From Rubrivivax sp. (GTDB taxonomy: Bacteria; Pseudomonadota; Gammaproteobacteria; Burkholderiales; Burkholderiaceae_C): a stretch of 64,000 nt of DNA. Each line of letters starts with the position of its first letter. Position 1 is the first letter of the stretch. The DNA is taken from the NCBI GenBank assembly GCA_030680415.1, contig JAUXVE010000077.1:20098-84097 (forward strand), given 5' to 3'. A program made the position numbers and the translations under genes. The notes under the pieces were generated by a model. It had not been told where the DNA came from and searched no databases. It worked only from the letters and a program-made list of their open reading frames with translations. Below are positions 18,774 to 27,001 of the stretch, piece by piece.

Positions 18774-21700
18774 TCAGGCCGCGCGTCGGGACGGCGTCTC
18801 GCCGCTGCGCCAGCGCTGCAACAGCGCCTGCCACTTGCCGCGCGCGGCGGCGAGGTGCCGCGCCTTGACGTGGCCGTAGCCGCGGATCTCTTCCGGGATG
18901 CGCGCGATCTCGGCTGCCAGTTCGATGTTCTCCGGCCCCAGGCGCGGCAGCAACTCGTCGATCGACGCCTTGTACTCGTCGATCAGCGCGCGCTCGGTGC
19001 GGCGTTCCGCGCTGCGGCCGAAGGGGTCCAGCGCCGTGCCGCGCAGCCCCTTGAGCCGGGCCAGCACGCCCAGGGCGGTGCGCATCCACGGGCCGAAGGG
19101 TTGCTTGATCAGCTCACCGCGTTCGTTCTTCTTCGCCATCGCCGGCGGCGCGAGGTGATGCACGAGCTTGTACTCGCCTTCGAACATGGCCTCGATCCTG
19201 TCGCTGAAGCGCTTGTCGGTGTGCAGCCGCGCGACTTCGTATTCGTCCTTGTAGGCCATCAGCTTGAAGAGGTAGCGCGCCACGGCCTCACTGAGCCTGG
19301 CCGTGCCCAGCGCCGCTTCGGCGGCGCGCACCTTGTCGACGAAGGCCCGGTACGACGCCGCATAGGCCGCATCCTGGTAGGCGGTGAGAAAGTCCACGCG
19401 CGTGGCGAAGGTCTCGTCCAGCGACGGCGTCTTCACGAACTGGATCACCTGCCGCGCCTGGAACAGTGCTTGCACCGACGCCAGGTCGTGCGCGCAGCGG
19501 CGGCCCCATTCGAAGGCCGCCTGGTTGTTGTCGACCTGCACGCCGTTGAGCGCGATGGCGCGCAGCAGCGCGGCATGGGTCAGCGGCACGCGGCCCTGTT
19601 GCCAGGCGTAGCCCAGCAGCAGCGGGTTGGTGTAGATGCTGTCGCCCAGCAGAGCCACGGCCACCTGTTCGGCGTCGAAGGCACCCACCAGCGCCGCACC
19701 GACGCTGGCGCGGATCGCGGCTTCGCAGTTGCCGCCCGGGAACTGCCAGTCGGCGCTCTTCACGAAGCCCGCCGTGGGCGTGCCGTGGGTGTTCAGAGCG
19801 ACGTAGGTGCGGCCGTGCTGCATCACCGCCAGCGTGACCTTGTTGGCACCGACGATGCTGTCGCAGGCGATCACGAGGTCGGCCTGCGTGGTGTCGACTT
19901 TCGTCGTGTAGATGGCCTCGGCGCGGTTGGCGATCTGGATGTGGCTCCAGGTGGCGCCGCCCTTCTGCGCCAGGCCGCCGGCGTCCTGCGTGACCACACC
20001 CTTGCCTTCGAGGTGCGCCGCCATGCCGAGCAGCTGGCCGATGGTGATGACGCCGGTGCCGCCGACGCCGCCCACGACGATGCCCCAGGCGCGGTCCTGC
20101 CCGCTGGCGCTCAGGGCCAGCGGCAGCACCGGCTCGGGCAGCGCGGGCAGACCGTCCAGCGTGGCCTGCTTCTCCTTCTTGGGCTTCTTCAACTGCCCGC
20201 CTTCGACGGTGACGAAGCTCGGGCAGAAACCCTTCACGCAGGAGTAGTCCTTGTTGCAGGTGCTCTGGTTGATGCGCCGCTTGCGGCCGAACTCGGTTTC
20301 CACCGGCTCCACGCTCAGGCAGTTGCTCTGCACGCTGCAGTCGCCGCAACCCTCGCACACCAATTCGTTGATGACGACGCGTTTGGCGGGGTCGACCAGC
20401 TTGCCGCGCTTGCGGCGGCGGCGCTTCTCGGTGGCGCAGGTCTGGTCGTAGATGATGGCGCTGGTACCCTTGACCTCGCGCAGCTTGCGCTGGAGGGCGT
20501 CGAGCTCGTCGCGGTGGTGCACGGTGACGCCGGCGCCCAACGTCACGCCCTCGTACTTGTCGGGCTCGTCGGTCACGATGACGAGCTGGCTGACGCCTTC
20601 GGCCAGCAGGCTGTTCATGATCTGCGTCACCGAGTGGCCCTCGGGCCGTTCACCCACCGGCTGGCCGCCGGTCATGGCCACGGCGTCGTTGTAGAGCACC
20701 TTGTAGGTGATGTTGACGCCGGCGGCGATGCTCTGGCGGATGGCCATGAGGCCGCTGTGGAAGTAGGTGCCGTCGCCCAGGTTGGCGAAGATGTGCGCCT
20801 CGTTCGTGAACGGCGCCTGGCCGACCCAGGTCACGCCTTCGCCGCCCATCTGCGTGAAGGTGGCCGTTCTGCGGTCCATCCAGATCGCCATGAAGTGGCA
20901 GCCGATGCCGGCCACGGCGCGGCTGCCCTCGGGCACGCGCGTGCTGGTGTTGTGCGGGCAGCCGCTGCAGAACCAGGGCGCGCGCTCGCCGGTGTCGACC
21001 TTCAGCTCGGCGAGTTGCCGCTCGCGCGCCTCGATGACCGCGATGCGCTCGTCCATGCGTGCGGCGATGTCGCGGCCGACGCCCATCTTCTTCAGCCGCT
21101 TGGCGATGGCCTTGGCGATGATCGCCGGCGTCAGGTCGGCTTTGGCGCGCAGCAGCCAGCTCTCGCTCGGATTGGGCATGCTCCACTCGCCGCCGCTGTC
21201 GTCACCCCCAGGCTCGTCGAACTTGCCCAGCACATGCGGCCGCACGTCGGAACGCCAGTTGTAGAGCTCTTCCTTGATCTGGTACTCGATGATCTGGCGT
21301 TTTTCCTCGACGACCAGGATCTCCTGCAGCCCCTGCGCGAAGTCGCGCGTGATGGTGGCTTCGAGCGGCCACACCACGTTGACCTTGTGCAGCCGCACGC
21401 CGACGGCGCGGCAGGTGTCGTCGTCCAGCCCCAGGTCGGCCAGCGCCTGGCGCGTGTCGTTGTAGGCCTTGCCGCTGGCGATGATGCCGTAGCGGTCGTG
21501 CGGGCCCTGGATGACGTTGTGGTTGAGCTTGTTGGCACGCACGTAGGCCAGCGCCGCGTACCACTTGTAGTCCATCAGCCGCGCTTCCTGCTCCAGCGGC
21601 AGGTCGGGCCAGCGGATGTGCAGGCCGCCCGGCGGCATCGCGAAGTCCTCGGGCAGAATGATCTGCACGCGCGCGGGGTCGACGATCACGGAGCCCGATG

Positions 21701-22355
21701 ACTCGACCACCTCCTGGATCGTCTTCATGCCGCTCCAGACGCCCGAGAAGCGGCTCATCGCAATGGCATGCAAACCCATGTCGAGGATGTCCTGCACCCC
21801 CGACGGAAAGAACACCGGCAGCCCGCAGGCCTTGAAGATGTGGTCGCTCTGGTGCGCGGCGGTGCTGCTCTTGGCCACGTGGTCGTCGCCGGCGATGGCG
21901 ATGACGCCGCCGTGGCGGCTGGTGCCCGCCATGTTGGCGTGCTTGAAGACGTCGCTGCAGCGGTCCACGCCGGGGCCCTTGCCGTACCAGATGCCGAACA
22001 CGCCGTCGTACCGGGCTTGCTGGGGGTAGAGCGCCAGTTGTTGCGTGCCCCACACCGCGGTGGCGCCGAGCTCTTCGTTGACGGCGGGCTGGAACACGAT
22101 GTGCTGCGCCGCCAGGTGTTTCTTGGCCGCCCACAGCGCCTGGTCGTAGCCGCCGAGCGGGCTGCCACGGTAGCCGCTGATGAAGCCGGCGGTGTTCAGC
22201 CCCGCCTGCAGGTCGCGCTGGCGCTGCAGCATGGGCAGCCGCACGAGGGCCTGCACGCCGCTCATGAAGGCTCGCCCCGAGGCCAGCGTGTACTTGTCGT
22301 CGAGGGTGACGGACTCGAGCGCCTTGCGGACGGACTCGGGCAGCGGTGCGTTCAT
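18774..22355 (-). CDS. Indolepyruvate ferredoxin oxidoreductase, fused alpha-beta type
   Basis: Very long protein of 1193 residues that decarboxylates 2-oxoacids (indolepyruvate or other aryl pyruvates) to acyl-CoA with ferredoxin-type electron transfer. The N-terminal pyrimidine-binding region (FISGYRGSPLGGYD), the TPP-binding part (FCSGCPHNTSTRVPEG, then GGEGVTWVGQAPF), an iron-sulfur segment rich in Cys (CEGCGDCSVQSNC) and the C-terminal gamma domain (VVGGVGGTGVITIGQLL) lie in one chain. The ATG at 22355 has a CAGGAG ribosome site. A divergent Lrp-type gene begins 153 bp away and probably regulates it, which would fit a role in amino-acid breakdown. Confidence 0.92.
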   Translation of the reverse strand: MNAPLPESVRKALESVTLDDKYTLASGRAFMSGVQALVRLPMLQRQRDLQAGLNTAGFISGYRGSPLGGYDQALWAAKKHLAAQHIVFQPAVNEELGATAVWGTQQLALYPQQARYDGVFGIWYGKGPGVDRCSDVFKHANMAGTSRHGGVIAIAGDDHVAKSSTAAHQSDHIFKACGLPVFFPSGVQDILDMGLHAIAMSRFSGVWSGMKTIQEVVESSGSVIVDPARVQIILPEDFAMPPGGLHIRWPDLPLEQEARLMDYKWYAALAYVRANKLNHNVIQGPHDRYGIIASGKAYNDTRQALADLGLDDDTCRAVGVRLHKVNVVWPLEATITRDFAQGLQEILVVEEKRQIIEYQIKEELYNWRSDVRPHVLGKFDEPGGDDSGGEWSMPNPSESWLLRAKADLTPAIIAKAIAKRLKKMGVGRDIAARMDERIAVIEARERQLAELKVDTGERAPWFCSGCPHNTSTRVPEGSRAVAGIGCHFMAIWMDRRTATFTQMGGEGVTWVGQAPFTNEAHIFANLGDGTYFHSGLMAIRQSIAAGVNITYKVLYNDAVAMTGGQPVGERPEGHSVTQIMNSLLAEGVSQLVIVTDEPDKYEGVTLGAGVTVHHRDELDALQRKLREVKGTSAIIYDQTCATEKRRRRKRGKLVDPAKRVVINELVCEGCGDCSVQSNCLSVEPVETEFGRKRRINQSTCNKDYSCVKGFCPSFVTVEGGQLKKPKKEKQATLDGLPALPEPVLPLALSASGQDRAWGIVVGGVGGTGVITIGQLLGMAAHLEGKGVVTQDAGGLAQKGGATWSHIQIANRAEAIYTTKVDTTQADLVIACDSIVGANKVTLAVMQHGRTYVALNTHGTPTAGFVKSADWQFPGGNCEAAIRASVGAALVGAFDAEQVAVALLGDSIYTNPLLLGYAWQQGRVPLTHAALLRAIALNGVQVDNNQAAFEWGRRCAHDLASVQALFQARQVIQFVKTPSLDETFATRVDFLTAYQDAAYAASYRAFVDKVRAAEAALGTARLSEAVARYLFKLMAYKDEYEVARLHTDKRFSDRIEAMFEGEYKLVHHLAPPAMAKKNERGELIKQPFGPWMRTALGVLARLKGLRGTALDPFGRSAERRTERALIDEYKASIDELLPRLGPENIELAAEIARIPEEIRGYGHVKARHLAAARGKWQALLQRWRSGETPSRRAA

Positions 22356-22508
22356 GGCGACGACTCCTGGGGATCTTGGGGCCTGCGACAAAGGCTCCCG
22401 ACAGCGCGGCAAGTTTAGGCAAACCTGTTGTGTATGTCTTTTCTTTTGATGCCCGCTGATGCATGCTCTGCGCAAGCATCTTGCTCGAATAGAGCCTGGA
22501 ACAGAGAA
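22356..22508. promoter_or_regulatory. Divergent promoter region with candidate Lrp operator
   Basis: This 153-bp gap between the oxidoreductase and its divergent Lrp-type gene is less GC-rich than the flanking genes. GATGC (22458-22462) and GCATC (22476-22480) form an inverted repeat around TGCTCTGCGCAAGCA, a plausible Lrp/AsnC site. No convincing -35/-10 pair was found. Confidence 0.4.
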
Positions 22509-23057
22509 ATGGCGCTGAAACGGACGGCATCGGGGAAAACCACCGGGGACACGGCTGCCGCCGCCGAGCGCCACGGCGCGGCCCTGGACCGCTACGACGT
22601 GGCCATCCTGCACGAGTTGCAGGCCGACGCGCGGCTGTCCAACACCGAACTGGCGGCCCGCATCGGCCTGTCGGCGGCCCCCACCTGGCGGCGCGTGAAA
22701 TGGCTCGAGGAGCAGGGCTACATCACCGGCTACCGTGCCGAGATCGACCGCCGCCGCATCGGCCTGGGTGTGCTGGCCTTCGTGCGCGTGGACGCCGAGC
22801 GCAACAACGCCGGCGCCACGGGCGCGCTGGAAGAGGCCATCCGCGCGCTGCCCGAGGTCGTGGCCTGCCACTACATCAGCGGCGCCGGCACCTTCGAGCT
22901 GCACGTCGTGGCCACCGACCTCGACGCCTTCTCGCGCTGGTCGATGAGCACGCTGTTCAAGCTGCCCAACGTGAAGGACCTGCACACCAGCTTCTCGCTG
23001 GGCGAGGTCAAGGCCGGCGCGGCGCTGCCGCTGGGGCACCTGGGCCGGGGGGGCTGA
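22509..23057 (+). CDS. Lrp/AsnC-family regulator
   Basis: Regulator of 182 residues. A 25-residue polar N-terminal extension precedes the helix-turn-helix (LDRYDVAILHELQADARLSN, then IGLSAAPTWRRVKWLEEQGY). The RAM ligand-binding domain follows, ending HTSFSLGEVKAGAALPLG. Lrp-type proteins sense amino acids or their oxoacids; the divergent oxidoreductase gene is the obvious target. Start at ATG 22509 is chosen over in-frame upstream ATGs because those lie in promoter DNA. The ribosome site is weak (CAGAGAA). Confidence 0.85.
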   Translation: MALKRTASGKTTGDTAAAAERHGAALDRYDVAILHELQADARLSNTELAARIGLSAAPTWRRVKWLEEQGYITGYRAEIDRRRIGLGVLAFVRVDAERNNAGATGALEEAIRALPEVVACHYISGAGTFELHVVATDLDAFSRWSMSTLFKLPNVKDLHTSFSLGEVKAGAALPLGHLGRGG

Positions 23058-23089
23058 GGTGCCCCCGCACGGTGCTACCCTCAGCGCCG

Positions 23090-24202
23090 TTGAACACCTC
23101 GCCCATCCGTCGACTCGCCGACGCGCTGCTGACCACCGAACCCGTGCAGCGCGCGCGGCTGGCGCAGGCCGGCCTGGCCATGCTGCTGCTTGCCGCGGCG
23201 GTGCTGGCGATCAACTACTTCGAGTGGATCGGCGTGGCCCGTGCCGCACCGGTTCGGGCCTGGTCGGCTGTCACGCTGCTTGGCATGGGGGTGTTCTATG
23301 CGCTCATCCGCAGCGGCTGGTCGCGCCGCCGCAGCGACCCGTCGTTGACGGTGCCGCAGATGCTGTTTGCCTTGACCAGCGGCGCCCTCGCCTATGCGCT
23401 GCTGGGCGCCGGCCGCGGCGCGGTGTTCCCGGTGGTGATGGTGATCCTGATGTTCGGCATGTACGTGGCCTCGCCGCGGCAGATGCGCTGGGTCAGCGTC
23501 TATGCGGTCGGCCTCTTCGCTGCCGTGATGGCCCTCAAGGCCGCTACCGATCCACTGGCCTACCCGGCGGCCATCGAGTTCGGGCACTTCCTGATCGTGG
23601 CCACGATGCTGCTGGCGGTGTCGATCCTGGCCGGGCGTCTGTCGCGCCTGCGCCATCGCGCACGCCTGCACCGCACCGAGCTGGCGCAGGCGCTGGCCCG
23701 GCTGCGCGAGCAGACCACGCGCGACGAACTCACGGGCCTGGCCAACCGCCGCCACATGGAAACGCTGATCGTGCAGGAGCACCAGCGTTGCACCCGTTCG
23801 GGCCAGACCTTCTGCCTGGCGCTGCTCGACATCGACCGTTTCAAGGCCGTCAACGCAGCTCATGGTTATGGTTGCGGTGACGCGGTGCTGCGCGCGCTGA
23901 CGCAGGAGGCGCTGCGCCATGTGCGCATCTCCGACGTGCTCTCGCGCTGGGGCGGCGGGACCTTTCTGCTGCTGATGTCCGACACCCGCGCTGCGCTGGC
24001 CCGCAGCGGGCTCGAGCGGCTGCACCAGCGCTTGACGGCACTGCGCACCACGCACGAAGGCGTGTCGGTGGGTGTCACGCTGGCGGGCGCCCTGGCCGAA
24101 CACCACGCGGGCGAGGCCGTGGCCCGGACCCTGGAGCGTGCCGAGCATGCGCTGGCCGAGGCCAAGGCGCAGGGCGGCGACCGCGTGCTGAGCGCGGCGT
24201 GA
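23090..24202 (+). CDS. Membrane GGDEF-domain protein, signature degenerate
   Basis: Protein of about 370 residues with five or six membrane helices in the first 190 residues (LAMLLLAAAVLAINYFEWIG onward), then a GGDEF domain beginning TRDELTGLANRRHME. The active-site loop reads RWGGGTF instead of GG(D/E)EF, so the catalytic acidic residue is missing and cyclic-di-GMP synthesis is unlikely; it may be a degenerate sensor or a GTP/c-di-GMP binder. The start is uncertain: TTG 23090 lies 8 nt after TACCCT, and GTG 23072 is the alternative. It follows the Lrp gene by 32 bp. Confidence 0.78.
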   Translation: MNTSPIRRLADALLTTEPVQRARLAQAGLAMLLLAAAVLAINYFEWIGVARAAPVRAWSAVTLLGMGVFYALIRSGWSRRRSDPSLTVPQMLFALTSGALAYALLGAGRGAVFPVVMVILMFGMYVASPRQMRWVSVYAVGLFAAVMALKAATDPLAYPAAIEFGHFLIVATMLLAVSILAGRLSRLRHRARLHRTELAQALARLREQTTRDELTGLANRRHMETLIVQEHQRCTRSGQTFCLALLDIDRFKAVNAAHGYGCGDAVLRALTQEALRHVRISDVLSRWGGGTFLLLMSDTRAALARSGLERLHQRLTALRTTHEGVSVGVTLAGALAEHHAGEAVARTLERAEHALAEAKAQGGDRVLSAA

Positions 24203-24212
24203 GGCCGGCGCC

Positions 24213-24332
24213 GTGACCCTGACGGGCGCTCGGCTGCCGCCCTGGCATGCGCTGCTGCCGGCGGTGTTGCGCTTCGCCTTCGCGTTGGCCCGGGCCGGCG
24301 GCAAGCTGGTGGCGCGCGCCAGCACGGGCTGA
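24213..24332 (+). CDS. Possible 39-residue ORF
   Basis: GTG-initiated short ORF placed 10 bp after the GGDEF gene, with GAGG 8 nt upstream of the start. The product (VTLTGARLPPWHALLPAVLR and onward) is basic and partly hydrophobic, with no recognisable domain. It precedes a better supported small membrane ORF by 23 bp. Support is positional only. Confidence 0.28.
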   Translation: MTLTGARLPPWHALLPAVLRFAFALARAGGKLVARASTG

Positions 24333-24355
24333 CAGATGTTGCGAAGGAGGCTGCG

Positions 24356-24472
24356 ATGTGGCTGCTGATCCTGGAAGCGCTGGCGGCCCTGGCGCTGCTG
24401 GGGTTCATCGTCTGGTGGACGATGTTCTCCGGCCGCCGCAAGGACGGCGAGCCGCCGGACGACGGCTCGTGA
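24356..24472 (+). CDS. Small single-pass membrane protein, 38 residues
   Basis: ATG-started ORF with a strong ribosome site (GAAGGAGG, 5 nt spacing). The product begins MWLLILEALAALALLGFIVW, one clear membrane helix, followed by a charged tail ending KDGEPPDDGS. Such short helix-plus-acidic-tail proteins are common in proteobacteria. Function unknown. Too short for standard gene callers. Confidence 0.6.
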   Translation: MWLLILEALAALALLGFIVWWTMFSGRRKDGEPPDDGS

Positions 24473-24484
24473 ATCCGCTGCGCG

Positions 24485-24924
24485 TCAGCCGCGCGGCGGC
24501 CACACGAACGACAGTGGCTGCCTGAGCAGCCGGCGCCGCAGCGCGGCGCCGATGCGGCTGCGGTCCTTCAGGCGTACGCCGCGCGAGCGCAGCGCGACCT
24601 TGAAGGCGAGCCAGAAGCTCGCCGTCACGTTCAGACCGCGGTCACGGCAATGCCGGCCACGCACCACCAGAACACCGCCTCGGCCAGCAGCGGCGTGCCC
24701 AGGGCGCCCAGCGCCGCACCGAGCTGCCCGCTGGACAGCGTGACGTGCCGCGCCTCCAGGGGCGGGCCCAGGAAGTCCAGCAGCGCCGGGGTCAGGCCCA
24801 GCACCGTGGGGCTGTGCCGCGGGTATTCGGCAACCGCGGCGCCCACCAGCGGCGCGCCGACCGCCACCGTGGCCAGCCATTGCGCCGCCAGCACCAGCGC
24901 GGTCAGGTCCCAGACCGACGTCAC
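24485..24924 (-). pseudogene. Decayed C-terminal part of a Gcr-type site-specific recombinase
   Basis: Two frames read one after the other give a continuous membrane-protein tail. The first (GTG 24924 to the stop at 24631) contains LEARHVTLSSGQLGAALGAL and FWWCVAGIAVTAV. The second frame continues LNVTASFWLAFKVALRSRGV and ends PLSFVWPPRG. Together they resemble the C-terminus of the Gcr family of so-called site-specific recombinases, which are normally over 600 residues. The N-terminal bulk is absent and a frameshift sits near 24631. It starts 3 bp after the apaG stop. Family assignment is from memory of the motif pattern. Confidence 0.55.
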
Positions 24925-24927
24925 GGG

Positions 24928-25302
24928 TCAGTGCAGCAGGCCGGGGAACACGAGTTCGAATTCGGCCACCGTCGCTTCGAACGGGTGGGCGTCCTCGGTC
25001 ATGCACAGGTAGGTGCCGCGCATCTGGCCGTGCGGCGTGGTGATGCGCGTCCAGCTCGTGTACTCGAACTGCTCGCCGGGCTTGAGCAGCGGCTGGTGGC
25101 CGACCACGGCCAGGCCGCGCACCTCTTCGCCGTTGCCACTGGCGTCGGTGATGATCCAGTGTCGCGCCACCAGCTGCCCGGTGATGTCGCCGGTGTTGCG
25201 GATCGTCACCGTGTAGGCGAAGGCGTAGGGCCCGTCGGGCGGGTGGGACTGCTCGGGCAGGTACTGCACGCGCACGTCGCAGGTGAATTCGGGGCGGGAC
25301 AT
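24928..25302 (-). CDS. apaG: ApaG protein
   Basis: ApaG (Co2+/Mg2+ efflux-associated, FN3-like fold), 124 residues, full length. The family hallmarks are present: VRVQYLPEQSHPPDGPYAFA, YTVTIRNTGDITGQLVARHW, then GVGHQP-like VVGHQPLLKPGEQFEYTSW and MRGTYLCMTEDAHPFE near the C-terminus. The ATG at 25302 sits 7 nt after a TAGAAT -10-like hexamer on its strand, so the transcript may start at or next to the start codon. In many Burkholderiales this gene is divergent from rpe; here the remnant of rpe is in that place. Confidence 0.95.
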   Translation of the reverse strand: MSRPEFTCDVRVQYLPEQSHPPDGPYAFAYTVTIRNTGDITGQLVARHWIITDASGNGEEVRGLAVVGHQPLLKPGEQFEYTSWTRITTPHGQMRGTYLCMTEDAHPFEATVAEFELVFPGLLH

Positions 25303-25308
25303 CGGGGC

Positions 25309-25353
25309 GATTCTAGGCAGGGTGGGCATGGCCGCGGGGGGCCACCTAGAATC
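25309..25353. promoter_or_regulatory. Back-to-back -10 elements for apaG and the rpe remnant
   Basis: GATTCTAGG (25309-25317) and CCTAGAATC (25345-25353) are exact inverted copies. Each carries TAGAAT reading outward: 25315-25310 toward apaG and 25347-25352 toward the rpe remnant. Both lie 7 nt from the respective start codon. The symmetry shows an ancient divergent promoter pair that survived on the rpe side although the gene decayed. Confidence 0.55.
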
Positions 25354-25359
25354 TTCCGT

Positions 25360-25546
25360 ATGTTCAGCTGCCTCATCGCCCGCAGCGCAGGAAACACCAC
25401 GTTCGCCCGAATGGGCGAGGAAGTCTGCGCGCTTGTCAGAGCCTGCGCCGACGCTTTCGGAACCGACGTCAGGATCTTTACGCCGAATGCCTACCAACCG
25501 GTGGCGGCAATGCGGTGCGGGCTGGCTGGCTGGGTAGACTGCTCAC
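25360..25546 (+). pseudogene. rpe: Remnant of rpe (ribulose-phosphate 3-epimerase) 5' end
   Basis: An ATG frame of about 70 codons reads MFSCLIARSAGNTTFARMGE then EVCALVRACADAFGTDV and NAYQP. Genuine Rpe begins FRIAPSILSADFARLGEEVR, followed by AGADWIHFDVMDNHYVPN; the correspondence is residue by residue through about 45 positions, with scattered substitutions. After that the similarity stops and the methyltransferase gene begins (its ATG 25547 lies inside this frame). The catalytic residues of Rpe are beyond the break, so it cannot be functional. It keeps its own promoter hexamer and its position divergent from apaG. Confidence 0.6.
25535..25540 (+). promoter_or_regulatory. -10-like hexamer before the methyltransferase
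   Basis: TAGACT ends 6 nt before the ATG at 25547, so transcription would begin at the start codon itself. No ribosome site is visible upstream, consistent with a leaderless message. Confidence 0.45.
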
Positions 25547-27001
25547 ATGCTGCAAGCCGCGCTGTTCCCTGATCACTGTGTCGATGATGCGCTTGGCGCA
25601 GCCTTCTGCGAAGGCACATCACCGGCCTTGCGGCGAAGCGAAGGTATCACACTGACGCCAGAATGGCTTGTCGATGCAATGGTAGACCGGGTCGCCGGCT
25701 GGGAAGGTGTTCAAACCGTCGTTGACGCGGGGGCCGGCAGTGGCCGCTTCTGCATTGCAGCGGCGCGACGCCTGCCGCAGGCGCACATCGTCGCGGTGGA
25801 GCGCAGCCCCCGCATGCTGGAGCTTCTGCGCGGCAACCTGTGCGCAAAGGGGTTGACGAATCGTGTGACCGTGGTCGAGGGCGACTTTCGCAGTGCCGTC
25901 GTGCCCAGGTCTGGCAGAACGGTCTACATCGGGAATCCGCCATTCGTTCGGCATCACGACATCGAACCGGAGTGGAAGGACTGGTACCGCAGTGGCATGC
26001 ACGCGCTGGGGATCCAGGCGTCGCAATTGGCGGGACTGCACGCGCACTTTCTCTTGCGTATCGTGCAGGGCCTGCAGCCGGGTGACAGGTTTTGCCTGGT
26101 GGCAGCAGCCGAGTGGTTGGACAACGGGTACGGTTCAGCTCTGCGTTCCTTGCTTACCAGTACACAGACCCACCTGCGGGGTTTGTGGGTCGCGCCGCCC
26201 CGGGAGCCGGTGTTTCCCGATGCCCTGGTATCGGCAGCAGTGTTCGAGGCCGAATGCACAACCGATACCGGCAGCGCGCACCTCGGTGTCTTGGGCGCGC
26301 GCACCTTTGCCACCATGCGCACACTTCCGGTGGCCGAGTTGGCTAGCGCCAAGCGTTGGACTGAGTTGTGCCAACCGCAGGCACCGACATCCGCTGCCGG
26401 CATTGAAGTCGGTGATCTGTTCCGCGTCATTCGCGGTCAGGTGACGGGGCTCAACACAGCTTGGGTGCTGCCGTCCGAGAGTGCGCTGCTGCCGGCAGCG
26501 CTCACCCTGCCAGCCGTTACCCGGGCACGGGAAATCATCGACGGCACCGTGAGTGCGCCCGGGGCGCTGCAGCGACTCAAGCGGGTGGTGAACCTGCCGC
26601 ACGAGTTGGACACGGTCGCCCCCGATGTGCGGCCGCTGGTAGATGTATTTCTGGGCCATGCCCGTGCCCAGGGCGCGGCCAGCGGCTACGTGGCACGACA
26701 ACGCCGACACTGGCACGCACTGGACCTGCGGCCGCCGCCTGCGGCCTTCGTCAGCTATATGGGCCGTCGGCCTCCGGTCTTCTGCCTCAACCCGTATGCG
26801 GTCAGCTACTTGAACATCGCGCACGGGCTCTATCCCCGTACGCCAGTTGCGCAGTCGACGCTGGAGCGCATCCTGACGTACCTCAACGCCCACACCGGCC
26901 TCTACAGCGGCCGTGTCTACGGCGGCGGCTTGGCCAAGTTCGAGCCCAGTGACGTGGCGCGGCTGCGCATCCCGCCTGAAGCGTTGGCGGAGCGGGCATG
27001 A
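25547..27001 (+). CDS. N6-adenine DNA methyltransferase of a XamI-like restriction-modification system
   Basis: Methyltransferase of 484 residues, gamma-class order like M.TaqI. The SAM motif I is DAGAGSGRF (residues 60-68), the acidic motif II/III is VAVERSP, and catalytic motif IV is NPPF (residues 130-133), which specifies exocyclic amino (adenine) methylation. The C-terminal half is the target-recognition region. It overlaps the endonuclease gene by 4 bp (ATGA), so the two are cotranslated. By the partner's family the target would be GTCGAC. Codon use looks less biased toward G/C in third positions than in neighbours, which suggests transfer. It replaced the body of rpe. Confidence 0.88.
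   Translation: MLQAALFPDHCVDDALGAAFCEGTSPALRRSEGITLTPEWLVDAMVDRVAGWEGVQTVVDAGAGSGRFCIAAARRLPQAHIVAVERSPRMLELLRGNLCAKGLTNRVTVVEGDFRSAVVPRSGRTVYIGNPPFVRHHDIEPEWKDWYRSGMHALGIQASQLAGLHAHFLLRIVQGLQPGDRFCLVAAAEWLDNGYGSALRSLLTSTQTHLRGLWVAPPREPVFPDALVSAAVFEAECTTDTGSAHLGVLGARTFATMRTLPVAELASAKRWTELCQPQAPTSAAGIEVGDLFRVIRGQVTGLNTAWVLPSESALLPAALTLPAVTRAREIIDGTVSAPGALQRLKRVVNLPHELDTVAPDVRPLVDVFLGHARAQGAASGYVARQRRHWHALDLRPPPAAFVSYMGRRPPVFCLNPYAVSYLNIAHGLYPRTPVAQSTLERILTYLNAHTGLYSGRVYGGGLAKFEPSDVARLRIPPEALAERA

Noticed and set aside
18321..21701. 1126-codon plus-strand open frame opposite the indolepyruvate oxidoreductase
   Set aside because: No recognisable domain, strongly biased composition, and it covers a well-supported gene on the other strand.
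25283..25537. 84-codon plus-strand ORF across the apaG start and the rpe remnant
   Set aside because: It overlaps apaG and is out of frame with the rpe similarity; no supporting signal.
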